Assembly (NCBI GenBank): GCA_948567375.1
Contig: OX419758.1
Span: 51,909,473 to 51,973,472 of the forward strand
Reading direction: 5' to 3'
DNA: 64,000 nucleotides
DNA from: Lunularia cruciata
Lineage: Eukaryota; Streptophyta; Marchantiopsida; Lunulariales; Lunulariaceae
Both the position numbers and the translations under genes were made by a program. Each line of letters begins with the position of its first letter. The stretch's first letter is position 1. The notes under the pieces were generated by a model. That model worked only from the letters and a program-made list of their open reading frames with translations. It ran no database searches and was not told the origin of the DNA. Below, piece after piece: positions 34,011 to 44,198 of the stretch.

Positions 34011-35620
34011 GTCTGCCGTTCACACGGTTCCAGACTCGTGCAGGCGGAGTCGATTTACTATCCTGTGGCTCTCTTCTCTTCTTTGAACTCCCTTTTTCCC
34101 TCCTCTTCTCTTCTTTCGGCTTTCATTTGGTTTGTCTTACTCTTCTCTTCTAGCTTCCGATATGTTTCTATTGCCTCTATCGACTTTATCTACTTTCCCT
34201 TTGCTTTTGCTCTACAATCATATGGTTATGTTTTCTGTTCTGAGTTATACCTGCCTCCCTACTAATCTTGGTTTGCTTTCAGGTTTTCACCAGGTGCGTC
34301 TCGGTCCCTTTCTTATTTTCTTCTTCTGCTCACTGTGTTACATTTCATTACATTACATTTCACTGTGTTACATTTCTTTTGCTCCTCTTGCTTTTCCAGT
34401 CTCGGTTCCTCTATTCCCTCAGATTTCTACAACTGGTTTACTACTCTTGACATCAAGTTGCCTCACATGCGACTTAAGCCTTAGCCAACATTGCAGGCTT
34501 AAATTTCGTTTTCAGCAACCTTCTTTTCTCAGCTCTTCTCTCAACATGGTTACTGGCTTTTGAACAACACCTTGGGAAGCAACCGAGTTTGCCTTGGCAC
34601 TCATGAGCTTTCAAACAGAAAGTCGGTTCGAGGGGTACTGACATTTGCTCAGCTACTTCGGCATTATGTTCGGCATTACGTGCTTTAGTGAAGGTCTTCT
34701 ATGGCCGCCTTCTTCTTCCTTCTGTGTCTTTGGGTTTTAGGACTCATGCGTCCATCCTCATCCCTCAGTTGTTTAGTTTCTCAGGACTCAGGCATCCATA
34801 GCGCTTGCAGCGACATACTATATCCAGTCCTCCGACGCTTCGCAAGTCTTCCCTCGTTCTCTGAGCGAGTTCATACTTCGGGTGCTCTGACTCATATATC
34901 TTCCACAAATTTCGTTTATGACTCTCAGATCTTCTTTGACTTGCGATTTCCAGACTTCTACTTGACTCTCGACTTTATTGTTTATCTCAATCTTTTTAAT
35001 TTGGCTCGTGAAGTCGCGTTTCTTCCTGTTGATTTTATTTCTCTACTTATGTGGGTGTTCTGTCTCCGCGTCTGCGATGCATGCATCTCAGATATAGATG
35101 TTGCTATTAGATTGTTTCCAAGTCACATTTACTTAGGCTTTCATTCGATGATGGTTTTTTTCTATATATGCAGGTGTTCTGTTTCTGTCTATTCGATGCA
35201 TGCAACTAGGATATAGGTGTTGCTATTATGTTTGATGACGGCTTCTGTCCTCATTTCTCTATATCCAGTCCTCTAACGCTTCGCTCTGCATCCCTCGTTC
35301 TTGGATGAGTCCTACTCTCACTTCCTCGTACCCTGTCCTCTTCTAGGTGTTCGATTACCTGATGTATAATAGTTTTTGACATAGCTGTTATCGTTTACTT
35401 GTTGGTTACTACTTCTATACATGTGTTGCTCTCGATATGTTGCTATTATGCCTTTGCTTGAGTTTTACATTTGTTATATTCACTTAACCTCCTTTATGGG
35501 TTTAATACTCATCTCGATTTGCTTATATCTTGTTTACATATTCGCATATTTTATAGTCAGTTCTGATTTCATTTCATCTACATTTCATCTACATTTCATC
35601 TACATTTCATATGCATTTAA

Positions 35621-35667
35621 TGGGTTCTGGATCCCCCGTTCCCCAAACGGCTTTTGTCCTCATATAT
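35621..35667 (+). repeat. Hairpin motif copy (CCGTT...AACGG)
   Basis: TGGGTTCTGGATCCCCCGTT then CCCCAAACGGCTTTTGTCCT. Stem CCGTT/AACGG with a five-base loop. Confidence 0.7.
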
Positions 35668-36804
35668 CCAATATCTTGTTTACATTGCGTATGTAAACAT
35701 ATGTTTAAATCCAGAGGCCTGTATACCATACTGTTGTTTGGGAGTCCTACTTGACTTCTGAATTCATATATACACTGTATACTTCACCTTCACCTTAATT
35801 CACTTCACCTCTGCTTTTCCCATTGACTCGTCCCCTCCCCGTGCAGCGCTGCAGTTTTCTTGCTCCACTCGCATATAACTAACGAACCTCTGCTTGACTC
35901 TTTCTCATTGTTGTGTCCTGGACTTTCTCTCTACTAATGAATGTTGGTGATTTCAGGGATCCATCAGGTATGTCTCGATGTCTTCCCTCATCTTACTCAT
36001 GTGGATTCTTTTCTTTCTGGACTGATCCTCACCATGTGGCTAAGACTCCGGCACTGACTTATGTGCCTGCACTTTTGCTAGCCCTTGCTTTCCACACTTC
36101 CACTTCAGTTCTTTTTGACATTCCCACTCCTTTTGAGCGGCACTTTAGGGGAGCAACCGAGTTTGCCTTGGCACTCATGAGTTTTCGAGCAGAAACTTGG
36201 TATGAGGGGGACTGACAATTGCTCAGCTACTTCGGCACTGCGTGAGGCACTGATGAAGTCGCAGGTGTTTCATGAAGGTTTACTATGGCCATCTTCTGCT
36301 TCCCTTTGCTGTTTAGCGTCTCAGGACTCAAGCGTCCATAGTGCTTGTTGCGATATACTTTATATCCTGTCCTTTTTCGCTTCGCTCTCGTTACCCTGTT
36401 ACACTTCGACAGGTTTCTGCAGCCACACTATCCTATAGCTCTTACATTGTTCCATTCCCCAGCTAATTCCCTCCTTATTATTTATCCTTCGCTCTTTGCC
36501 TGATTCATAGGACCTCTGGTGTATACAGTGTTCCTACCAGACTACAGCCCACGTTTTTTATTTTTATTGTACACGCACTGCTTACTGGCAGTCTTTTACA
36601 TAGTGTTACCTATTTCTCGCAGTCGTTTGCATAGAGTTCTCGATTTCATGATGGTTTACTAGTCTGTTAGCCATATGTTATTGTCAATTTGTTTCAATTA
36701 TGCGTTTGCTTCAAGTTACATTCGATGCATTCTACATTGTGGATTTCTCACTATACTAGCATTGTGAATCTAGTACATTTTGCTTACCGATCATTTACAC
36801 TTAA

Positions 36805-36870
36805 ATGAGTTCTGGATAACCCGTTCCCAGAACGGCTTCTGTTCTGGGAACGGCTTCTGTTCTCGTATAC
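36805..36870 (+). repeat. Hairpin motif copy (CCGTTC-CCA-GAACGG), locally doubled
   Basis: ATGAGTTCTGGATAACCCGTT, then CCCAGAACGGCTTCTGTTCT, then GGGAACGGCTTCTGTTCTCG. Perfect six-bp stem with a three-base loop, followed by a second half-copy. Confidence 0.75.
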
Positions 36871-36953
36871 CAATATGTTTAAATCTTGTTTACATTTCGT
36901 CTACATTTCATATCATATATATCTTTAGTTTCATCTGCAGTTCACATGCAGTT

Positions 36954-37000
36954 AATGAGTTCTGGATGCCTCGTTCAAAGAACGGCTTGTGTCCGAAGAT
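36954..37000 (+). repeat. Hairpin motif copy (CGTTC-AAA-GAACG)
   Basis: ATGAGTTCTGGATGCCTCGTT then CAAAGAACGGCTTGTGTCC. The loop differs from other copies while the stem is kept. Confidence 0.7.
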
Positions 37001-37630
37001 ACCTATATCCAATCCTCTAAGCCCTACTTCCCCCATTTTCTGAACGATTTCCACTCTCCTATTTCATACCCAAACCCGTGATTGTTCCGATCAGTCTTAG
37101 CCATAACACCTTACTCTCCTCTCTCACACTGCGCTCCACTCCAACTTTCCTCAACCAAAACTCCTTGTAATGTGGTCCGATGCTTGGTTCCTACCCGTTT
37201 CCCAACTTCTTGTTTCTTTCCCTGACATTTGTTCGGAAACTGCTGATAAGTCGATGTCCGGCTCATCGGTCTTCGTTACAAATGGTTTACTACTTCCATA
37301 CATACCTTGCTTTAAGCTTACCAGGTTTTTACGTGATTGTACATTTCTGTATTAGTTTCGGTTTATAATTTGCTTTTTGATTCATTCAGTTTGTTTCCAA
37401 TTATTTCACATACGCATACGTCGCGATTTCCTTTTATATGAGTTGACTCTTCGTTTTCTCAGTACGCATTGGTTGACAGATTCTCTACAGGTAGTTAAGT
37501 TATATGTGGTCGATGCTTGATAATACATGCTATTTATGAATTACATTTCATCTCCTCTTCGCTTGTGTTTTATTCAGTCAGTTATGCTTTCATTTTATTG
37601 CCACTTCATCTGCTCTTCATATACATTTAA

Positions 37631-37677
37631 TGAATTCTGGATCACCTGTTCCCAGAACGGCTTCTGCTCTCATATAC
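37631..37677 (+). repeat. Hairpin motif copy (TGTTC-CCA-GAACG)
   Basis: TGAATTCTGGATCACCTGTT then CCCAGAACGGCTTCTGCTCTC. One stem position becomes a G-T pair. Confidence 0.7.
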
Positions 37678-38188
37678 CTATATCCTGTGGCAGAGGAGGC
37701 ACGTTGACTTTGTATGCTAGTCAATCTCAAATTCACGGGTCGCGTGTTCTTTTAGGCCGATTGAACACACTTCACAAACTGATAGGTAGATAGTGCGCGC
37801 ACATATGCTTAACACTGATCTTTGTGACACTGATGACTTCCAGCTGCTTGTTGGATCAAGTGGAACTATGTTCACTTTTTTCTCAATAGAAGAACTTGAG
37901 AAATAGGTTTCCCCTGACGGGTTTATCTCTTGTATAGCGACAGTTCATTTGTTGAAAAGCTGCAACACATTTTTTTAGGCCAAGTTCTCTTAATTGTATC
38001 AACTGTATTTGAGGACATTCCAGATTCTTGCCTTACGCTTGTTGCTGATTTTCTTTAACTGTTAGTGGGATCCCCTAACTGTAAGGAGTCTTTCTACTAG
38101 CTTCATGCGTGTTCTGAGATCGCTTTCAAGAAATAGTTTATTTTTTCATATTTTCTTTACGCTTACCACCTCTTCTTCCTGTCAACAG

Positions 38189-38262
38189 GGATGGGTTTGG
38201 TATAAAGAGTCAACATTTACAAAGCGATTCGTATGGACAATCCTTTGCATCAGCCTTGGCAG
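38189..38262 (+). CDS. DUF1475 family membrane protein, exon 2
   Basis: Acceptor TTCCTGTCAACAG ends at 38188. The 74-bp exon reads GWVWYKESTFTKRFVWTILC then ISLG in phase 0, matching the WV-YKES---W-ILLICFGS segment that follows DFY in plant DUF1475 proteins. The donor is AG|GTAAGT at 38263. Phase continuity with exon 1 (phase 0 to phase 0) supports the join across an 8.3-kb intron. The expected third exon (S-ATCAYI-QLF--DPIYLVL) was not found up to 41 kb. The gene is therefore either truncated, or its last intron is also long. Confidence 0.65.
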
Positions 38263-40890
38263 GTAAGTTCGTTTCATCTTCACTTGGAGGAGGTCACATG
38301 AAATAAAATCGTCCACGACCGGCTCAACATTAATGTGTTGAACCGAGCTTACCTGATAGTCTTTCGTATAGTTCCAGCTTATTTTAGCAGTAACGGGTTG
38401 AGGTTTGTTATGCCCTCAGGGATATGGAAACTCGAACTCATCCACAACTCGAATTTAGATTCTTCGTAATTTGTAGACCACCATGCTGTATGGCCAGATC
38501 TGATGCACACTATATACTTTTCATGTCATGCCCCACGTTGGGAAGCTTATACGTGTAACAATCTTGGTTATCTAGGCTGACGTATCTTATGATTGTCTAG
38601 TGTGACAGCCAGCTGGTATCTAGCCATCGAATTCTTCAAACTCTCAGTTGACGATCCTGCTCATCTTGTACTTCTGAAAGATCGTCACAACAGGTGGGCT
38701 ACGTTCCCATGCTTTGCCGTTGTCTTTCTTGCGAGGTTGCTTTAGAATATCTGATCTGCATCTACTAAGAGATGTAGTTTGCTGGGCGGTTGTGAGAGAA
38801 GAATGCACAGCTTTTGCGGAATACCATACAAAACAAATGATCAGTTTCTCGCTGGACGATATTCAAAGCATGGAGAGTACTCAGTTCCGGGCTCAGTACT
38901 TTAACCTCTCTAAGATGTTTATGTTTAGCCCCCAAAATACATAGGATGCCTGCGGTCAAACTCTGTGCAACAACAACGATAAATCTGTTAAAAGGTTTTT
39001 CAAAAAAATCGGTCTATATTATGCTATGTAAAATCTAGATACTGTAAGCACGCGGATCGAGTGATAGTCTGCACTGGTTGGTTGGAAACGGTATCTGGTA
39101 GCATTATGAAGTCTGTTTACAGTTTAAAAAATAGTACGAAAGATTCAAGTTATCCATTCTCTGTTTCTCTTTGTTCGCGGAATCAGTAAAATTGACGAAG
39201 TTGTCTTTTGGCAGGAAAGGTGGTTGAGCGCCAACCTACTGGACCCATCGGAGTTTAACATCTCTGACGAAGGTTCACATTCAACAACATAAAGATTCGA
39301 TACGGTGATAAAGATTAATCTTGTCTAATTGTCAAAGATACTAAATTATTTATCGGACTGAGATGTTAGATTTTGATTTTGACTTTCGAGGAGCATGAAC
39401 TTTTCTTTACACGCGTATGTGGGGAAGTATACGAACGTCTATCCAATTTTGAGATGTTGTGGAGCACAATGAATTGCGGAGGAGCTCCTAATTGGCGGGT
39501 CTGACAGATCGTTGTTTGGATTTGACAGTTGGTTCTAGTAAGTTGATGGCTTTGGCATCTTATGGAGTTCGGGTGGTATAAATCTTAAGGTCAGCTTGTG
39601 GAAACTCGTCTATTGAGAGAGTGAAAAAGGCGAAAGTAACCCCTATGTTCCAAGGTCTGAGCATTGAGATGCCTGTTTCTGTTTCGAAATTTCTAGGTAC
39701 TGCACAATGCCGTCGTCCCCGTGGAAGGTAGAAAACCGAACGTCACCCCTAGGTTTTCCTTGAAAATGCAGATTTGCTTGTTACCTTTGATTGATAGATT
39801 TTTAACCACAGATTCAAATTGTGAGTGACGGGGATTGAAATACTTGTGTATCTATCACGGTCTTGTCCAGGCCTCCCCGACCGCTAGAATTGAGTCAGCT
39901 AGATTTTGGTGAAGGTTCTTTTATCACACTTCGGCACTGTTGAACCCTTAACAGGACAACTGCTTGTATATAAACACCCTTCGCACCTATCTTGGACACC
40001 TAGAGACAGCAATTTACTATCTGTCGAATTTTGAGGGTGAATCTTCTGAAAGGAATACATAAATTTGTCGAAGTCGAAGTTCCTGCTTCAGTGCGGGTTG
40101 ATTTATGAAATTCTGACTAGTTCCTTCTTGTGTTTAGTGTTTTAGAATTTAGAATTCATGAGCTCACAAAGCATGCTGTGGTATATACTATCGAGTCCTG
40201 TCACGTTCGCTCCAGCCCAACCATAACGCATTGTTTTTCGTTTGCTTTCGAATTCGTCTTCTCGCTCGATGATTTTCATCTGCTTTCAGTTTCACCTGCA
40301 TTCTCTGAGAGAAGTTCCGCTTCTTTTCTTAGATTATGTATACCATTTCACTGTGGATGATTAATGTTTGCTTCTGTTTTTCTATTTCGCTTATGTTCCG
40401 CTCTGCATTTGCATTTACTTCCTTAGATCAGTTTGGCTTCAGTTCGCACATCCGTTCCTACATGCATTTTATGAAATGCATTTATAAGTATGCTTCTGGT
40501 TATTATCGGTTCGATCCTAAGTAGGTCCTGGAACCGCCCGTTCGGTGAACTGCTTCCACATTACTCATGTACACGTTCATTGGGTTGGTATTGAGTATCT
40601 TGAGCGTCAGGTTTTGCTCTTTTATGTACTAGGAAAAATAAGATAGACATTTAGTACCTTAACCAGTAAGTTAAGTTCATGTACTTTGGTGTGGCAATTC
40701 ATCTTTGTAAAGCGAACTTGTTTCAGTCTTCGGCTAATTATCTACACATTGTGCATCCCATTTCTTTTCTGAACCAAGGAAGTTTTGACAGATTCCGGTT
40801 CCTCGAAGAGTGAATTTAATCTTTCCTCGGCTGGCAGATTTAAACGGGTTGTTTCTTCGCGTTAGATGTTAAAACATAATGTTCGATGAT
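38263..40890. other. Downstream of DUF1475 exon 2, no further exon recognised
   Basis: A possible acceptor TTTTGGCAG at 39206-39214 would add only a few codons before a stop. A sixth copy of the hairpin motif (40520-40560, CCGTTC-GGT-GAACTG) lies here. No other gene, RNA or bounded repeat is recognised. Confidence 0.5.
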
Positions 40891-40892
40891 AA

Positions 40893-40998
40893 AACAAATA
40901 TAACGAATAGGGACAGCTTGGGGGTATTTGAATGTCATTGTTAGAGGGGAAATTCTTGGATTCATGAAAGACTAATTTCTGCGAAAGCATTTGCCAAA

Positions 40999-41031
<33 letters not shown>

Positions 41032-41240
41032 ACTCGAAGATGATCAGATACGGACCTAGTCTCAACCATAAACGAGGTTGCCTAGGGATCTGCAGATGTT
41101 AATTTGATGACTGCTCCTCATGACAAATCAAGTTTTTGGGTTCTGTGGGAAGTATGGTTGGTTCAAAGGTTGAAACTTAAAGGAATTGAAGGAAGGACAC
41201 CACCAGTAGTGGAGCTTGCGGCTTAAATTGACTCAACAGG

Positions 41241-41275
<35 letters not shown>

Positions 41276-41445
41276 TAGATTGAGAGCTCTTTCTTGATTC
41301 TATGGGTGGTGGTGCATTGTTGTTCTTAGTTGGTGGAGTGATTTGTCTGGTTAATTCAGTTAAAGGAATGAGACCTCAGCCTGTTAACTAGCTACGCGAA
41401 GACTTGTCCTTGTGGACAGTTTCTTAGAGGGATTCAATTATGGAT
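40893..41445 (+). pseudogene. 18S rRNA fragment, decayed
   Basis: About 550 bp are collinear with an internal part of eukaryotic small-subunit rRNA. Exact landmarks include GAAATTCTTGGATTCATGAA, CTGCGAAAGCATTTGCCAA, TTTTCATTAATCAAGAACGA, CTAGTCTCAACCATAAACGA, AAACTTAAAGGAATTGAAGG, GGGGAAACTTACCAGGTCCA, GACATAGTAAGGATTGA, TTCTTGATTCTATGGGTGG and GACCTCAGCCTGTTAACTAG. It begins near the AATAGGGACAG block and stops in the CTTAGAGGGA region, so both ends of 18S are missing. Many C-to-T and G-to-A changes and small indels mark it as a dead nuclear copy outside an rDNA array. Confidence 0.93.
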
Positions 41446-41449
41446 TAAC

Positions 41450-43430
41450 GGCAGACAGTTTCAAATTGATCTAAAAGTTTAAATACTTAGAACTCGAACA
41501 AATATTTTTATGAGGAGAATGCTATGGTATACTAGTTTTAAATTTATGACTACAATCTGAAATTCCTATTTATTTATTTTTGAAATAAAGAATATAGTTC
41601 TCACTGTAAAGTATATATTTCTATTCGATAAAAGTTATCCATGATCTACAGATTTGGATTCCACATGTACAACTTGACCAACTTTTAAGTGTAAATTCAT
41701 AAAATTTATAATTATTAAAATGGATATAATAATATAAACATGTATATCTAAAAATCGTAAATGTGTTTTCTAAATACAATTTTGTCATTATTAGATATAA
41801 CCTAAAGAACTTTGCTATATCACCATTATACACTTTGAAGAATTTATAACAAATTATGGAATTATGATCTTTGCATTGTTCCTTTATCTATAAATTTACA
41901 TCTCAACTTCAAGGAAAGCCTTCATGGTAAACTCAATGGATTTGAATTATGCTATTGTTAACGTTTGTTAGGAAAAAAAGTTATATTTTGAAACTAGAGC
42001 ACTCTATTTTCTCTATATTGAAACTCTTTTTGTTATACGGCACATTGACACAATCTAGCTTTCACCACTTACTATTTTGGAGAATTGAAGGATTGGGCTT
42101 CCATCTCTTCTGTAGAACTAAGTACTCATGAAACCAAAACATAGTTTAATAGCCACTAAGATTTACAAAGCCACAAATGCTTATTCTGAATCCAAAAAAA
42201 TTTACCTTAAAATTCAAAGTGTACGACTTCAAAATCTATGATGCTAATTTTGATCCATCAAATCTACTTACCATATTAAAGTATGCGAATCTTTTACTCG
42301 ATTGTGAATTACTAGTTATGGTGGTATCTTACTAGTACTAGGTGTTTAGGGCAAAATATTACTCCATATTCATGGATATTATCTTTTGTAGTAAAAAAAT
42401 GATTTGAGTCTGAAATTCTTTTCATACATCTTGTTTTCCTTATTAATCTTTATCAAGGTGGACTGATTATAAAAACTAGTCTAAAATATACAAAAGTGTA
42501 ATTTTCAATTATTCATCATGCTATTTTGGAAAAAATCATAAACTCGGAGAAATTAGTTATGTGACGGAAATAAAAAATTATTTTATTGTTTAATATCTTT
42601 AATTTAAGTATTCATATTCTTATATCGGTGCTTTTAGAATTCAACAATATTTCAATCTATCAATTTAGAATTAAAATTCTTATAAGAAATTTCTTATTGA
42701 ATCAATTTGGAAAAGTACATGCAAACATTTCTTTGATATAAATAAAAATTGAGAATTTTTCAAAAGGAAATGTGGTTAAATTCTATATGCATATATAAAA
42801 TTTATTAGTTACAAACTCTAGAATATGTTAAGCAGTAGCACATCAATTTCGAGCAATTCTTTATCAAACTAGTTGAAATTATTTTCTTGCTCTTTACTTG
42901 CTATTTTTCTATTTATATTTCATTTCTACTTGGATTTACCCCTTATGTTTTGGTTACTTAATCATATATTCATAGCGCAAGCAATAATAATTGAATTTCG
43001 ATTTCTATCAGAAAATCTGTAGTAGTTATTACTGCTTCTCGAGTCAGAATTATCATCTTACCATTGAAGGCGGTAACCGTAGTTAGGAAATGAAGTTAAA
43101 GTACAATAAAAACAACCACTACTTAGATGTAAATGCCATTTTGCATTAAGAGAAATTTAATTGATATTATAGAATGCATCTTCTCTTTGTTTCATGATTT
43201 AAGAGTAAAAAGAAGTTGTAATCATCTAAGCTTGCAAGTTAAAAGTATTTTTTTCTTGATGGGATTGCATATGAACAGGTTCCAGCACAGCGAAATCAAA
43301 ACATGAGATATATGGTACGCGTTTGTATGTAGAAGATAGTAATTACTCAATTCAAGAAATCAGTAAGTGTAATCTGATAAGAACCAAAAATTACAAAATA
43401 CATAAAATGAATAGTTTTTGCACGAGAATT
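41450..43430. other. AT-rich stretch without recognisable genes
   Basis: Very A/T-rich with only short frames. No RNA gene, element end or domain seen. Confidence 0.6.
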
Positions 43431-43932
43431 ATAGAAATACAAATTTATCGAGTAAGAAAGCTAGATATGGATAGATAGAACTGAAATGAACCATAGAAAT
43501 GCAATTCCATCCATTTAAGAAGAAGCTATATGTGGATAGAATTGAATTGAAGCTATCTCTCTGTATAAGAATTGTAGAAATGCAAAGTGAAGAAAGAAAA
43601 GTATGCGTAGAGAAAGCTGTATGCGGATAGATTAGCAAAACAAATAGATTCCTTCCCACATAATCCATGTAATTCTTGAAAGCACCATGAATGTCATGGA
43701 TACCAGCAACTGTAAGCAAGCACGGATTCGGACTCATAACCCTCAATCCATCATCATCATCATTACGGAAACATAGTTGTACAAACCATGAATACTTCCC
43801 ATGAATTAGAGTGGTGGGTATGACAAAGATTCTTTCTTTTCTATCGTTGCAATGTAGAGTACTTGAGTGCCGGTTTGGAAGGCGGGTCTTCATAGGTACT
43901 TCGAAGGACATAGAATTCCACTTCTGGTTCAT
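43429..43932 (-). CDS. Hypothetical minus-strand open frame (possible exon)
   Basis: 167 codons on the minus strand. The first 85 (to about 43660) look protein-like: MKTRLPNRHSSTLHCNDRK, IHGKYSWFVQLCFRNDDDD, VMSPNPCLLTVAGIHDIHG, AFKNYMDYVG. The remainder is Ser/Leu/Phe-rich and resembles translated non-coding sequence. No family recognised. It lies just downstream (minus strand) of the exon candidate at 43995-44198. A join would need a 55-bp intron, which is short for a plant, so the two may not belong together. Confidence 0.3.
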   Translation of the reverse strand: MNQKWNSMSFEVPMKTRLPNRHSSTLHCNDRKERIFVIPTTLIHGKYSWFVQLCFRNDDDDGLRVMSPNPCLLTVAGIHDIHGAFKNYMDYVGRNLFVLLIYPHTAFSTHTFLSSLCISTILIQRDSFNSILSTYSFFLNGWNCISMVHFSSIYPYLAFLLDKFVFL

Positions 43933-43994
43933 AAATATTTTTCAACAAAGATGCCAAAGATTCCTCAGGCTTCGAGACACCACAGAAAACTCAC

Positions 43995-44198
43995 CTGGGG
44001 TGGGGTGGACGGAAGAACCATACTGTAATTCTCGTGGCGGCGGCTGCATGAATGAATTACCCAGAGCTCTGGCCGATTCTTAGAGTTCTGAAATTTGAGT
44101 GGTCGCTCCAATAAACTCAATTGTGTTTTGGTTGTGGCTTTAAGAGGTTGCAAATGTCGTCCCCCGCAAGTCTGGAGATTCGCAACGCTGGAAAACAT
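43995..44198 (-). CDS. Hypothetical first exon with transit-peptide-like N-terminus
   Basis: 68 codons on the minus strand starting MFSSVANLQTCGGRHLQPL. It is rich in Ser, Thr, Arg and Lys with almost no acidic residues, like a chloroplast transit peptide, and ends in YSMVLPSTPPQ before a strong donor, GTGAGT (43989-43994 on the plus strand). No family recognised. Another minus-strand open segment with exon-like content (TDIFVIIKGMKRTESVRLKF) lies upstream at 44445-44639 but has a GGTAAGT donor inside it at about 44616-44622. Confidence 0.35.

Larger units (their letters stand above)
34010..37700 (+). repeat. Pyrimidine-rich diverged repeat field
   Basis: About 3.7 kb strongly biased to T and C on the plus strand, with long but meaningless open frames rich in Ser, Phe, Leu and Cys. 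Internal duplications include 34577-34870 versus 36150-36410 (GCAACCGAGTTTGCCTTGGC shared exactly, then CTCAGCTACTTCGGCA and TCTCAGGACTCA). Another pair is 35052-35117 versus 35172-35235 (GCAGGTGTTCTGT, GATGCATGCA, TAGATGTTGCTATTA). Hairpin motif copies lie at 35621, 36805, 36954 and 37631. The field fills the second half of the DUF1475 intron. Confidence 0.65.

Noticed and set aside
34010..37700. Many open frames of 60-170 codons on the plus strand, including 171 codons at 34701-35216
   Set aside because: They are Ser/Phe/Leu/Cys-rich translations of a pyrimidine-biased repeat field, overlap in several frames, and show no domain or splice signals.
39206..39260. Third exon of DUF1475 after TTTTGGCAG
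   Set aside because: In the phase required by exon 2 it gives only a few codons before a stop and no resemblance to the family's C-terminus.
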